The translations under genes and the position numbers were made by a program. Of a stretch of 64,000 bases of DNA, positions 51,201-52,452 are shown piece by piece (the first letter of the stretch is position 1; each line of letters opens with the position of its first letter). The DNA comes from Sabellastarte sp. h YS-2021 (taxonomy: Eukaryota; Annelida; Polychaeta; Sabellida; Sabellidae). The stretch lies in contig OZ024936.1 of the NCBI GenBank assembly GCA_964017235.1, forward strand, positions 32,324,040-32,388,039, written 5' to 3'. The notes beneath the pieces are model-generated. The model was given only the letters and a program-made list of their open reading frames with translations, ran no database searches and was not told where the DNA came from.

Positions 51201-51540
51201 TATTAAAGGAGAGAATGTGAAATACAGCTTGAGGTGGATAATAAATGACATGACATGTGGGGTCATAAATTACAGATTTAGTGTTTTGTTTTTCTTTATT
51301 ATTGCTTTTAGACTTTGGGACATATTTATATTGGTAAAACTGTTGCAACAAGTAGATTTAAAACTTCTAACTAGGTTCTAGTTACACACACAGTCTTTGT
51401 AAATATGCAGACAAAATTTTCACCTGATTTCAACAGAGTTGACAACATCTAGGATGGTATCAGTGTCTAGTTCAGAAATGACAGAGCTGTTGAATGACCA
51501 GAGTTCAAGGACACTGTTTGACCAGCACTCTGACCCAAGT
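9002..51540 (-). CDS. Patched-domain (RND/SSD) membrane protein gene, ten internal exons, PTCHD3-like, partial
   Basis: Ten exons were assembled by eye: 51540-51424, 50559-50415, 34050-33953, 31088-30968, 30321-30198, 25384-25212, 23565-23317, 15289-15109, 13659-13528 and 9233-9002. Each has an AG acceptor and GT donor, and reading phase is consistent at all nine junctions (1572 bp). The product reads as the end of extracellular domain 1, TM2-TM6 with the sterol-sensing domain including GIGVDDMFV, a Cys-rich cytosolic loop, TM7 with the FDPDWFIPSD motif, and extracellular domain 2. This matches Patched/Dispatched-like RND permeases, closest in style to Patched-domain-containing protein 3. Such proteins are multipass membrane proteins of uncertain substrate, presumably sterols or lipids. 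Start codon, TM1 and the last TM bundle are outside the window. Introns hold all the transposons described here. Confidence 0.9.
9234..9898. other. Intron i-j segment, nothing recognised
   Basis: AT-rich intron between exon j and DIRS element 3. The phrase ttaaggtagccat occurs twice (about 9363 and 9557), hinting at an old duplication. Confidence 0.4.
9899..10045. repeat. Element 3 left ITR
   Basis: aaatttaagttacaaattaa, then ttacataatggacatttag and the ccggccctgccaaac block. Inverse of 13345-13500. Confidence 0.65.
10380..11060 (-). pseudogene. DIRS RT remnant joined to recombinase scrap, element 3
   Basis: Recognisable RT pieces: METPESIRTSFQTGEWISSI, NFKDTYYHTPI and a region matching LVPKPNNKWRP. 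The GYQF box (caaactggtagcctacaaaa) lies immediately next to the recombinase tail region, so RNase H, methylase-like and most recombinase sequence is deleted. Multiple stops. Confidence 0.65.
11061..11485. other. Element 3 degraded interior, no gene seen
   Basis: The first part resembles the RT N-terminal region (tgtagctgttcctgagggatg). The remainder is unrecognisable. Confidence 0.35.
11486..12120 (-). pseudogene. LINE ORF1-like protein fragment nested in element 3
   Basis: Overlapping frames read NAHSMGKMSNSRSSRQIVAC, FSSIQDKIWVLRHSKKSR, then IPPEVNDRKRKLWPIYKKAK and KVKWFGEKLMVDNNMMEAKP. This resembles the RNA-binding ORF1 protein of non-LTR retrotransposons (A-H-R-x-G ... R-x-I-V-x-F ... 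E-x-R-R-x-L-x-P-x-x-K-x-A). One frameshift lies near 11860-11960. No endonuclease or RT found. Confidence 0.6.
12121..12619. other. Unassigned interior of element 3
   Basis: Probably upstream LINE sequence plus old DIRS sequence. An 82-codon minus ORF (12543-12295) is not recognisable. Confidence 0.3.
12620..13215 (-). pseudogene. DIRS gag-like remnant, element 3
   Basis: One frame around 13200-13070 gives CRDKDICVLKQGCQFC then TTEQHAQLSTPTDK, matching CTFCLLLTTEQKAQLATPSY of element 5. A later frame is open for 117 codons (13103-12750) with Pro/Ser-rich sequence. The acidic NNPFAGS-type box lies near 12635. Frameshifts and a stop within the Cys cluster. Confidence 0.6.
13345..13500. repeat. 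Element 3 right ITR
   Basis: ggcaacctagccggccttgc, ggatgtctttttctgaggtt, then tatgccagcaaaatagctaa and tacatccatgtattaaggca. Ends 28 bp from exon i. Confidence 0.65.
13528..13659 (-). CDS. Patched-like exon i (extracellular domain 2)
   Basis: 132 bp exon, acceptor ttaattttag, donor TCTG/gtaaga. Reads G/KIDYYEAFLNLVQLHKDMES, then QSGSVYSWYYFYDMWLKNS. The SWY..F..W motif is typical of the second extracellular domain. The right end of DIRS element 3 lies about 28 bp downstream of this donor, so the transposon almost abuts the splice site. Confidence 0.87.
13660..14579. other. Intron h-i, unique part
   Basis: Contains a G10-type run at about 13755 and AT-rich sequence. No exon or transposon recognised. 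Confidence 0.4.
14580..15030. repeat. ~146 bp tandem repeat (AAGGTCA-rich)
   Basis: Three units at ~145 bp spacing (ctacacctta at 14649, 14794, 14940), each with aaggtcacactatga, tgtccctRccaagtatcaac and a CACCTTACAGTTTCTGAGAT box. The array is followed by tgcccatccggacgccatgg, which can fold CCCAT/ATGGG. This type is frequent in marine invertebrate genomes. Confidence 0.7.
15109..15289 (-). CDS. Patched-like exon h (TM7 and start of extracellular domain 2)
   Basis: 181 bp exon, acceptor tttcattgcag, donor CTAG/gtaaag. Reads VLVILLAAALFGPAVYGVTQ (TM7), then LKQDFDPDWFIPSDTYLYDY and ADDEFFCDSSSIPATVYL plus one base of a Gly codon. 'Y.....LKQDFDP.WFIP.DSY' is the hallmark that follows TM7 in Patched-domain proteins. 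A 5.9 kb DIRS element (element 4) lies in the intron upstream. Confidence 0.9.
15290..15457. other. Intron upstream of exon h, short
   Basis: Polypyrimidine acceptor of exon h and unremarkable sequence. Confidence 0.3.
15458..15684. mobile_element. 227 bp foldback MITE with TA flanks
   Basis: Arms of ~43 bp: gagtaagaaatctaaaattc + gccac on the left and the complement (gtggcgaattttagattcc..., gatttcttactc) on the right. It is flanked by TA on each side, as expected for Tc1/mariner-type targets. No coding capacity. Confidence 0.65.
15685..16470. other. Intron g-h segment, nothing recognised
   Basis: AT-rich, no repeat or exon recognised. Confidence 0.4.
16471..16690. repeat. Element 4 left ITR
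   Basis: aaatttaataagtaaattaa, ccctatccaatggacaactg, hairpin ACCGGTCG-ACG-CGACCGGT, tgtatataataccggcagga, TGACGTCA at 16659. Nearly the exact inverse of the right ITR. Confidence 0.85.
16743..16838. other. Element 4 internal complementary region
   Basis: tgtccattggatagggtatt...aaatttgc (left-end complement) joined to aattttatggcgttaataca...tccaatggacaattgc (right-end complement). This is the clearest ICR in the window. Confidence 0.85.
17225..17990 (-). pseudogene. DIRS tyrosine recombinase, element 4
   Basis: Frames give a fragment like RDRPKGRRGIPSWNLPLVLH (about 17900), then SRALCFLLGQDLKQNNEL, YELSGQAALALHQVKPH and VVRAP at the H-x-x-R site. Many frameshifts. Inactive. Confidence 0.7.
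17984..19060 (-). pseudogene. DIRS RNase H and methylase-like region, element 4
   Basis: Upstream part: EGTRITRKDDPSSLYPDLKW, then KWWLQEDNVLQGQPLHPLNM, the RNase H lead-in also seen in element 5. Downstream part: LLEPQQSRSRASLKQWQ and FPLVAILG fragments. Broken by indels. A C14 run is at about 18549. Confidence 0.65.
19080..19620 (-). pseudogene. DIRS RT remnant, element 4
   Basis: Short frames across 19497-19157 preserve RT-like order (QQGSGELQGSLL, FTVQGSLLSVVAKEV, hinting at TAPLEFTVVAKEV), and near 19200 cctgtctccagcatacac. Highly mutated. Confidence 0.55.
19800..21770 (-). pseudogene. DIRS gag-like region, element 4, with internal repeats
   Basis: Includes VGLKKLDDKWSLN near 21650, matching LKQLDDKWAEVF of element 1 gag. 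Downstream minus-strand frames (21478-20404) are Thr/Gly/Pro-rich and repetitive (EPPPEAFPLVG; TFTRGLSTGGTVG). Repeat units of 125 and 136 bp alternate. Frameshifts prevent one long ORF. Confidence 0.6.
20935..21460. repeat. 125/136 bp alternating minisatellite in element 4 gag
   Basis: cagtcccaccagtggaaagg occurs at 20941 (variant), 21066, 21202 and 21327, i.e. spacings 125, 136, 125, implying a 261 bp composite unit. Each carries ggaaccggtacc. Confidence 0.75.
21771..22164. other. Element 4 leader
   Basis: 5' untranslated region relative to gag, with catcacgtgaccaggtacct and a TGACGTCA-like tgatgacgtcagacg near 21820. No ORF recognised. Confidence 0.4.
22165..22390. repeat. Element 4 right ITR (promoter end)
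   Basis: acgcgccaaacgaaaaagat, TGACGTCA at 22212, tattatatac at 22290 (TATA-like on minus strand), ACCGGTCGcgtCGACCGGT hairpin, tccattggataggatgtatt, aacgcaataaaatt. Confidence 0.85.
22391..23009. other. Intron g-h segment, nothing recognised
   Basis: A 95-codon plus-strand ORF (22409-22696) has no recognisable features and is probably chance. Confidence 0.4.
23010..23260 (-). mobile_element. 5S rRNA-derived SINE, copy A
   Basis: On the minus strand (23205-23125) it reads cactgaagtggcaatgggct, then gttagtactgagatgggtga and ccatctgagttctgc, colinear with the 3' half of eukaryotic 5S rRNA (GTTAGTACTTGGATGGGTGACC). A body follows: gtggtatgtgtctg, then gtcgccagactttcataaat. The same head-body junction recurs at 32390-33180. 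A partial extra copy of aatttatgaaagtctggRga lies at 23220. Confidence 0.65.
23317..23565 (-). CDS. Patched-like exon g (TM5-TM6, Cys-rich loop)
   Basis: 249 bp (83 codons, phase 0 at both ends), acceptor after an oligo-T tract (ttttttttag), donor AAG/gtaaca. Reads KIPALRSFCIYACIGIFAIY, LLQATFFVACITLDNRR, then a cytosolic loop with four consecutive cysteines (NACCCCYVHKNYEPNKC), EFVQGFFDRMLGGVLTKIPVK. PALRSFCIYACIGI is a classic Patched-family SSD signature. The cysteine cluster could be palmitoylated (inference). Confidence 0.9.
23566..24219. other. Intron f-g, unique part
   Basis: AT-rich, oligo-T acceptor tract for exon g, nothing else recognised. Confidence 0.4.
24220..24540. repeat. Degenerate short repeats (ggtcacatcacaaagg)
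   Basis: The phrase aggtcacatcRcaaagg, with variants, recurs about six times at irregular ~45-65 bp spacing. Low-order and degraded. Confidence 0.4.
24869..25240 (-). repeat. 43 bp minisatellite derived from the exon f 5' splice junction
   Basis: On the plus strand cagtggtcgccccaat-type words start at 24869, 24914, 24957, 25000, 25043, 25086, 25129, 25168 and 25211, mostly 43 bp apart. The last one (25211) is the exon f donor itself. On the gene strand each copy reads like the exon end (ATTGGGGCGACCACT) followed by gtaag or a variant. Units 24914, 24957, 25000 and 25086 keep or nearly keep gtaa/gtca at the donor position. Confidence 0.85.
25212..25384 (-). CDS. Patched-like exon f (SSD core, GxGVDD motif)
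   Basis: 173 bp exon, acceptor tgcctgcag, donor ACT/gtaagc. Reads G/IGVDDMFVIVQAWEMTKA, then ERIGKMMKNAGVSITVTSLT and DILAFGIGATT in phase 0. GIGVDD is the TM4 motif of SSD/RND proteins, whose acidic pair sits where proton-coupling residues occur in the superfamily. The last ~24 coding bases plus the donor are repeated about eight more times just inside the downstream intron (24869-25210); see the minisatellite entry. The outermost donor gives the phase needed by exon g. Confidence 0.9.
25385..26595. other. Intron e-f, unique part
   Basis: Acceptor tract of exon f and AT-rich sequence. No exon or repeat recognised. Confidence 0.4.
26596..29480 (+). repeat. ~168 bp tandem array (about 17 units) with AAAATGGCCGCCAT
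   Basis: Units carry CGGTTAAGGAGATAGAAGCA, caaatttgtgttttgcc, ttcaaaatggccgccatttt, tggggaggggaaaatttttg and taccctgtgggtcgaaaatt. Spacing is usually 168 bp (27167, 27335, 27504, 27662, 27830...). Outer units (26600-27000, 29400+) are more diverged. Long plus and minus ORFs here are repeats of a ~56-codon frame and not genes. Confidence 0.9.
29834..29896 (+). repeat. Short GGAC(A/G)(T/C)C(G/A) minisatellite
   Basis: gacgccggacatcggacgcc and gacatcggacatcggacaat: 7-14 bp tandem words. They are placed between the 168 bp array and the hairpin at 29918. Confidence 0.75.
29918..29938 (+). other. Perfect GC-rich hairpin, Helitron-like 3' end candidate
   Basis: TCCACCCCCC-A-GGGGGGTGGA, a 10 bp perfect stem, followed by cataatta. 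With the array upstream this matches the organisation of non-autonomous Helitron/Helentron elements (tandem core, terminal hairpin). No CTRR end is visible, so Helentron-like is more likely than classical Helitron. Confidence 0.5.
29939..30197. other. Intron e-f, segment before exon e
   Basis: No feature recognised. Confidence 0.3.
30198..30321 (-). CDS. Patched-like exon e (TM3 and start of TM4)
   Basis: 124 bp exon, acceptor taccttcag, donor TGG/gtaagt. Reads VFLAISGVLCVGFSVLVSIG, then IASYADVFFGPLHNILPFLLL and the first base of a Gly codon. Two hydrophobic segments are separated by a short polar turn, the TM3-TM4 layout of the sterol-sensing domain. Confidence 0.87.
30322..30967. other. 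Intron d-e, degenerate duplications
   Basis: Phrases like agaacactRaacttgaccag and agcacactgaatttgcccag recur (about 30577, 30890), with taacYcacyctgtgatgaac near exon d and tctgatgacgaaccatcttg near 30762. These suggest diverged copies of the exon d 3' boundary (gtgatgaaccatgttgaactt). No functional duplicate exon is evident. Confidence 0.4.
30968..31088 (-). CDS. Patched-like exon d (TM2, start of sterol-sensing domain)
   Basis: 121 bp exon, acceptor atgttacag, donor AGG/gtgagt. One base completes the codon from exon c, then it reads QQDVGSGAIFGDLNLLFAG followed by the hydrophobic IILIVVFVALALG and KFNMVHHR, ending phase 0. The 18-20 residue hydrophobic stretch is the TM2 expected at the start of the SSD. 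Confidence 0.85.
31089..31640. other. Intron c-d segment, nothing recognised
   Basis: AT-rich. Confidence 0.3.
31641..31770. repeat. Interspersed repeat, copy 1 (related to 51005-51130)
   Basis: Shares aaaacttccc-aatgacatata and gtattatattgttaatcttc, atgagtgatatattttt with the copy at 51005-51130. Confidence 0.5.
31850..32010. repeat. 76 bp tandem duplication
   Basis: ttctgaatttgcctctcttg at 31852 and 31928, each followed by a ctaaaaggMcacatgtcctt palindrome-like word and ccatacatatgtcc. Confidence 0.7.
32011..32374. other. Intron c-d segment, nothing recognised
   Basis: AT-rich, no repeat or exon recognised. Confidence 0.3.
32375..33220 (+). mobile_element. 5S rRNA-derived SINE, copy B, split by a MITE
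   Basis: Left part 32375-32439: gtgatcattaacctatactt, aagcagcaatgggctacgtt, agtatttggatgggtgacca, tctg matches 5S rRNA. The right part resumes at 33121 with agttctacaccagctgtggg, atgtgtctcaggtggaattt, gtccccagactttcgtaaaa. Comparison with copy A shows that 32440-33120 is an insertion. Confidence 0.65.
32440..33117. mobile_element. GGGCC-ended palindromic MITE 1 (678 bp)
   Basis: Starts gggccagattcatgaaaggt and ends ccttttgtgaatccggccc. Arms are built of the word ctcaaatctgagat. The target duplication CTG (32437-32439 and 33118-33120) is supported by the empty site in copy A. No ORF. Confidence 0.7.
33221..33952. other. Intron c-d segment before exon c
   Basis: No exon or known repeat recognised. 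Confidence 0.35.
33953..34050 (-). CDS. Patched-like exon c (end of extracellular domain 1)
   Basis: 98 bp exon, acceptor taatttcag, donor AAG/gtaagc. Starts in phase 0 with GNERARLFEEGFLKVGEEGH, then SGVQAVYYRAER, ending with two bases of a codon completed by exon d. It corresponds to the 'W/F-E..FL' linker before TM2 in Patched-like proteins. The intron between exons b and c contains DIRS elements 6 and 5 (about 16.4 kb). Confidence 0.82.
34135..34380. repeat. Element 5 left ITR
   Basis: aaatttaataagtaaattaa, ccctatccaatggacaattg, ccggtcggggcagaccgg hairpin, gtccgtagtactagtgcact, TGACGTCA at 34354, ctttttcattgtct. Confidence 0.8.
34436..34530. other. Element 5 internal complementary region
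   Basis: tgtccattggataggttatt...attaaattt joined to attaatacatcctatccaat ggacaattg: complements of left and right ends. Confidence 0.8.
34531..34892. other. Element 5 3' untranslated region
   Basis: Same layout as element 1 (taccgcttggttggcgggta; T-rich; tatatataactattcacata). No gene. Confidence 0.45.
34893..35537 (-). CDS. DIRS tyrosine recombinase, element 5 (catalytic core open)
   Basis: 214 codons. Catalytic residues by inspection: Arg20 (SGKCRSEIHAW), His152 and Arg155 (THDVRAFAAS), His177/Trp178 (SACHWKS) and Tyr189 (TFTQFYLKD), the R-H-R-H/W-Y set of tyrosine recombinases. In DIRS elements this enzyme integrates the circular cDNA without target duplication. The N-terminal DNA-binding part (NISKDKNMSPG...) lies upstream in other frames with stops, so the full enzyme is probably not made. 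Confidence 0.8.
   Translation of the reverse strand: MKHLTFKTVFLLALGSGKCRSEIHAWQNRNIGHQSDWSKVSLYPSPSFLSKNQLAKEGPESVTPVVIPALDSTLDRSLKSDRSLCPVRAVRYYLDRTSDLRQNKELVFVSFMKSFVKDILHATISSWIKQTVILCYELSDQESHTLHQVKTHDVRAFAASKAFQSGVSFEQILSACHWKSHYNTFTQFYLKDVAWADSELYHLGPIVASQQIHK
35647..36366 (-). pseudogene. DIRS methylase-like domain, element 5
   Basis: Two overlapping frames. 36293-35793 reads DALSLPWEDLNVYAFPLAAI, RIILIALGWPNMPWFGDLVA and LNLHAWLVEPQQSRSR. 36366-35647 continues as GSTRSVYEAKWTIFTKWC and NKVHFRGPPVKSVADLLIYL, the recombinase N-terminal arm. Frameshifts separate them. Position and pattern fit the Dam-like domain of DIRS elements. Confidence 0.65.
36390..36963 (-). pseudogene. DIRS RNase H, element 5
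   Basis: 36963-36553 gives LIGLLTATEKQVHLGRLHMR, ITDASKEGWSAHLNKRTARG and KLHINYLELKAVFLAL (catalytic Asp and Glu). 36608-36390 gives VATDNTTVVSYINKEGGMRS and ARHIPGRLNMVADKLS (later Asp and the closing motif). One frameshift lies around 36600. Confidence 0.75.
36605..38285 (-). pseudogene. DIRS reverse transcriptase region with overlapping Cys-rich frame, element 5
   Basis: The frame 37681-36605 reads DFKGAYFHIPIQGQSRKY, KALPFGLSTAPLEFTVVAK, IHQCLDDWLVRG and KSELEPKQIFDFVGYQF. The catalytic motif is CLDD instead of YLDD, likely damaging. Upstream frame 38019-37597 has a dense Cys cluster (KICEKCFLCHSVVLCQSCNQ, then CQKCCLKSACRG) followed by RT N-terminal sequence (LLEALHQVIDKNAVELV). RT is therefore split across frames. 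Confidence 0.75.
38227..40214 (-). pseudogene. DIRS gag-like ORF1, element 5, frameshifted
   Basis: Pieces: 40214-39882 (MSSPGQKRGNCGHVMASFDG, then CTFCLLLTTEQKAQLATPSY), 39724-39427 (Ser/Gln-rich with imperfect ~80-90 bp repeats encoding SQLAQE/SSQLRSN-like words), 39354-38701 (HRHRKDSASSCSSEAGSDVS, then DDNPFSRPKVPLPGKVSV and LCKKLSKLNVTLTKGYLK), 38616-38227 (MGNLTLARKDSYLNHVMGGV). Same domain order as elements 1 and 6. Confidence 0.75.
40215..40554. other. Element 5 leader proximal to gag
   Basis: Non-coding. Short minus ORFs are not convincing. The boundary of the inserted tandem block lies in or after this stretch. Confidence 0.35.
40555..41660 (+). repeat. ~147 bp tandem array (about 7 units)
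   Basis: Units with caaacctctaggaccaataa, taagcgagttataagcactt, ttaagtttggctatcctcgt, ttgaccttgaaggaggggtc, caaggtcaaatctgaccaca and ccagcccatgatttcctata. aggacc positions 40672, 40820, 40967 give 147-148 bp. One internal unit is shortened (about 41060). Confidence 0.9.
41795..43440 (+). repeat. 155 bp tandem array (about 10-11 units)
   Basis: gatttactca starts at 41848, 42003, 42158, 42313, 42468: exact 155 bp period. Units carry GCAATAGTTTTCAAGTTACA, agtagctattactcagctat, gagctacaggtctgaaattt and actatgttatagctgaccca. Two more units are at 52795-53150. Confidence 0.9.
43441..43860. other. Unique tail of the block nested in element 5
   Basis: Begins with tgcatgatttcatgaatttt, aatgcattaaaaatgatt (shared with 53105-53140), later ggtgggggtacctcccttgt, cacgcggacgcatactcgta and a TCAGCTGACTTGTCAGTCAGCTGA palindrome (about 43809-43834, tgtcagctgac repeated inverted). 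Possible 3' end of the nested Helitron-like unit. Confidence 0.45.
43865..44069. repeat. Element 5 right ITR
   Basis: catgccaaacgaaaaagatg, gctgtctagacaggaatgaa, gtgcactagtactacggacc, ggatgtctttttctgacatt, ccattggataggatgtatta, acgc. Inverse of 34135-34380. The CRE octamer is mutated (tgacatca). Confidence 0.8.
44070..44165. other. Spacer between elements 5 and 6
   Basis: About 95 bp of host sequence. Confidence 0.4.
44166..44431. repeat. Element 6 left terminal repeat
   Basis: The outer 59 bp (tttgaaaaattttgttgtaa, ttttaatttttattagataa, atacttaccatatcctgacc) is inverted at 44432-44489, forming a large hairpin around 44220-44431. An inner palindromic patch is cactggccaacgttgagaaa / agaaaccagtgagtgagtgt. 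Confidence 0.7.
44432..44523. other. Element 6 internal complementary region
   Basis: ggtcaggaaatggtaattta, tctaataaaaattaaaatta, caacaaaatttttcaa (left-end complement), then ttttattgcgaaaaatacac, ttaccatttcctgacc (predicted right-end complement). Shows how the missing right end should read. Confidence 0.75.
44524..44911. other. Element 6 3' untranslated region
   Basis: A-rich non-coding sequence between ICR and recombinase. No gene. Confidence 0.4.
44912..45723 (-). pseudogene. DIRS tyrosine recombinase, element 6, one frameshift
   Basis: 45723-45229 reads LNRLIASFHRDRPSANRS, LALASGKRRSEIHAWTF (first Arg) and DRSLCPVRSFRYYLDKTKD. A single-base loss in a T run near 45233 ends the frame. The correct frame resumes through 45157-44912: KAHEVRALAASLAF (H-x-x-R), MTCCFWRSHSTF and TNFYLKDLCW (Tyr). 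The N-terminal arm continues on the other side of the MITE (46345 onward). Few lesions suggest a young copy. Confidence 0.8.
45763..46300. mobile_element. GGGCC-ended palindromic MITE 2 (538 bp) inside element 6
   Basis: Ends ggggccggtttcacaaaggg and ccttttgtgaaatcggcccc. Arms are made of gacttaggctaagtc-type words, with an AT-rich centre. It splits the recombinase ORF; alignment with element 5 (gtaaccatcaatggtgctgg) places the empty site between 45762 and 46301. It inserted after element 6. Confidence 0.75.
46346..48727 (-). CDS. DIRS RT-RNase H-methylase-like ORF, element 6
   Basis: 793-codon open frame. The likely start is Met107 at 48409, 4 bp after the gag stop (TGA-CTAC-ATG), suggesting reinitiation. 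In ORF numbering: RT ~185-370 with DLTDAYFH (251), LPFGIATAP (283) and YLDDW (315); RNase H with FTDASEKGW (479), DNSTVVSYINKEGG (538) and ARHIPGNLNVIADSLSR (~585); methylase-like part with DALNISWEALDAYAF (~650) and VIVIAPGWPGMPWFWDL. Between ~488 and ~530 the frame is shifted: a G/C homopolymer near 47263-47272 and a second indel near 47140-47150 make the Glu-containing RNase H segment (LELKAVFLAL) read in another frame. RNase H is therefore probably dead although no stop appears. Confidence 0.85.
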   Translation of the reverse strand: MLDSEIHPSLKRSCLIPRFWQKWSRTSYNGARLTGNRLSKSTEEILMVPVLLLILRRNRQKTGTRMLLSRIFVCKANKGIKTKGNLVLSTTIEALPEGVGAGGSDYMEVSTQTQSPGARLGNYWKVWENFKVHPRVVLVLKQGYCLPFKQKPPLTRYPTIRSSYLDPVKQKALLESVQQMVQKRAVVPVKNKNSLGFYSHLFLVPKPENKWRSVIDLSVVNTFLHVPIFKMETADVIRASLQAGEWVASIDLTDAYFHVPIHQKFQKYLHFHVQGQAYQFRALPFGIATAPLEFTRVVKEVKFIALSQGVRIHQYLDDWLVRSKDPESCARDLQKLVNLVEKLGWIVNLKKSELKPTQDLEFLGYRFNLREGLVYPNQKKLDKLRILAVSIFQGHSTTPRKLMSLIGVMASMEKTVPLGRIHMRPFQWFLKTNWQFPQSLDKVVPISQLIKDHLAWWMDPRNLLKGSNLHQKEHNMLMFTDASEKGWGGPLEQLYCKWGLAAIRKKLAYQYFGTESCFSSPETFSRQLRQKIVLVSSDNSTVVSYINKEGGTHSFEMCALMWRILAWSNAREIHIRARHIPGNLNVIADSLSRRDKAIQTEWSLHPQIFQEICQVWHKPMVDLFATSLNAKLPTYVSPVPDDKAWQIDALNISWEALDAYAFCPVAILPQLVQKMITYRCRVIVIAPGWPGMPWFWDLVELSAKIPLRLPQVHNLLKQPFSLRFHKNLEYLNLHAWYLDSFKKVKEDSLMRWQIELRHLRENPQDECMIQGGPYFKSGPRRIRWMSLNQLFLK
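48414..50159 (-). CDS. DIRS gag-like ORF1, element 6, intact
   Basis: 581 codons. N-terminal Cys/His cluster: C19, H21, H29/H30, C32, C35, C45, C51, C54 (CGHFMAEW, FCPKCKDD, DPCVKSSECTIC). It is followed by a Lys/Ser-rich region with a short coiled coil (KLDKFFSEFANLSQRIQNL, ~130-150), an acidic middle, a helical C-terminal part (MTLASNLLLNRRDNFLKLCH) and an RGG-type tail (RGSARGGRGRRK) suited to nucleic-acid binding. Elements 1, 3 and 5 share this order. Likely the capsid-like or RNA-binding protein of the element. Start chosen at the first ATG before the Cys cluster. Confidence 0.8.
   Translation of the reverse strand: MTMSSQDKVKKGQRKSAFCGHFMAEWDDHHFCPKCKDDMKGDDPCVKSSECTICSSFSEEQKRKLVNRNRYKSKKTQNSSALVNNGGKEGGIDDSLLDEDEVSVSSVTASNKSRSLEDKLDKFFSEFANLSQRIQNLEHKDSETVSSRISSGRDSYQVAKQPLANSKPSSSSATRAAPGRLERRSSTITRAEFDRQAVSGLASDESGVSRKRSHSESSEEPDPDLEQGEIHPKVEDSPGYTDTLETIKKWLDLEVKNVECFVPPSVFSSRDQVKKSVQQSMALPPAQPLVELWKYKEFSALGSNDVDDNDPHHPPLSKGHFLSFPKPQMKFYQVSPQSFSLTAPRIQDAFKNIAASPFQAPTSVSTPLKQYLAWETVSRENIQILNHVFWFKSAMEKATNEMFAELDKMKESVDQEDIQQSMNFMQNCLHLQSTTMGCLGKALDDVLDTSMTLASNLLLNRRDNFLKLCHRDVTDKDIARLRNSSLTKKELFNSKVLAEVEQNFIQWSQINREPAFKKHRGDSYGSRSFTDSKKESTENRYQNAAFQNFRLQSKQGDQNKRQSGAFNNNRGSARGGRGRRK
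50160..50414. other. Element 6 leader / intron junction
   Basis: AT-rich. Contains the undefined right edge of element 6 and the exon b donor at 50414/50415. Confidence 0.35.
50415..50559 (-). CDS. Patched-like exon b (extracellular domain 1)
   Basis: 145 bp exon. Acceptor ttcttacag, donor GAG/gtatgg. After one base that completes a codon from exon a it reads 48 codons: PVYQVQFEVTRYLGGLTRDS, then GKILRAKAAYLSYVLKSN, ending ELSE in phase 0. The ILRAKAAYLSYVLK stretch is the conserved Patched-domain segment near the end of extracellular domain 1. DIRS element 6 begins within about 250 bp downstream of its donor. Confidence 0.88.
50560..51004. other. Intron a-b segment, nothing recognised
   Basis: Phrases near 50640 (actcaggtctcccaggtacc) echo exon b (ccaaggtaccgagtcacttc) only weakly. 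No exon. Confidence 0.35.
51005..51130. repeat. Interspersed repeat with foldback ends, copy 2
   Basis: aaaaatatatcatggatgaa at the left and ttaatcttcatcagtgatat, atttttt at the right are inverted. Related to 31641-31770. Probably a small MITE. Confidence 0.5.
51424..51540 (-). CDS. Patched-like exon a (extracellular domain 1)
   Basis: 117 bp exon. The acceptor ends ttattatttcag and the donor is CAG/gtgaaa. It completes a codon with one base, reads LGSECWSNSVLELWSFNSSV and continues to ...DVVNSVEI, ending with two bases of a codon completed by exon b. The CWSNSVLELW segment is the typical Patched-domain extracellular motif (Cys-x-Ser-Ile/Val-Leu-Glu-hydrophobic-Trp). The preceding exon must end with two bases of a split codon. 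I found none between 51541 and 64000. Confidence 0.85.
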
Positions 51541-51697
51541 CTGAAATAATAAAGATGATCTGAAGAATCAACTGGGTTCATAATCAGTAACAATCTTATT
51601 CTTAGAAAGTTTTATTAGAATAATGAAACATTTCTAAGAATAAGAGTTTGTAAATTCATGAGAATTTATAGAATTCGAAAGGTTATAGTGGCAAACT
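51541..51697. other. Intron upstream of exon a, proximal
   Basis: Contains a small foldback: ttcttagaaagttttattag / aatgaaacatttctaagaat. Confidence 0.35.
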
Positions 51698-51969
51698 GGG
51701 CCCAGTTTCACAAAGGCCTACTATCCCCTTAGTAGGCTACTAAGTGCTAGTAGTGTACTAAGCCTATACTATCAGCTTCACTGAGATAGTATTCACTGTG
51801 GTAATTAGTAGGCTCTCCCCAATAGAAGCCATGCCATCTCAGGTCACTTGGTAGATCCCAAGTAGCAGCTCAGTGGAACACTTTGGTTGTGACTACCAAG
51901 GCCCTACTAAGATATAGACTTAATAGTATACTATCTTCTATATTTAGTAGGCCTTTATGAATCTGGGCC
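51698..51969. mobile_element. GGGCC-ended palindromic MITE 3 (272 bp)
   Basis: Starts gggcccagtttcacaaaggc and ends aggcctttatgaatctgggcc, with arms of ctactaag-type words. The terminal ~20 bp matches MITE 1 and MITE 2 while the internal words differ. Confidence 0.7.
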
Positions 51970-52195
51970 TTGAATATAATAGCTGTGCCAAAGAGATGTA
52001 CATTTATTAATTTACTATTTTAATAGTGATTCAATGTGAACGCATTATTTGTGGGGAAAAAATTGTTGTAATACACTGTTATAACAATTATGAAAAATTC
52101 TTATGCTTTAGTTTTGTGTTCTTATATTTTTTTTCAAAGACCATGCCTGTTATTACAGGAAACTTCAAAGAAGGAGAATATTGTAACAACAGACA
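51970..52195. other. Upstream intron segment
   Basis: No feature recognised. Confidence 0.3.
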
Positions 52196-52208
52196 ACCAC
52201 AAAGTCGA

Positions 52209-52439
52209 TTTATTTATTTGAGGTTTTACGTCGCTTTCAACACTGTACAGGTCATATCACCACGGGTAGTTGGAAGGGTAGAGGAAACCAGTACATACAG
52301 TTCGTTAGGGTTCTGTACTGTAAACTGCCGACCAACGGCAAGCAACTACCAGCTTTCCCATTTGGGGTCGTGCCGGAAATCGCACCCCAGCCTCAGAGGT
52401 GGGAGGCAAGAGTGTTACCACTCTGCCACCGTGGCCCCT
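52209..52439 (-). mobile_element. tRNA-derived SINE, copy 1
   Basis: On the minus strand it begins aggggccacggtggcagagt with a tRNA-like A box (GGCAGAGTGGTAACAC) and a degenerate B box (GGGTgcGATTtCC). It ends ...gttgaaagcgacgtaaaacc, tcaaataaataaat. It is flanked by a 13 bp duplication ACCACAAAGTCGA (52196-52208, 52440-52452). The plus-strand ORF 52026-52460 is mostly this SINE. Confidence 0.85.
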
Positions 52440-52452
52440 ACCACAAAGTCGA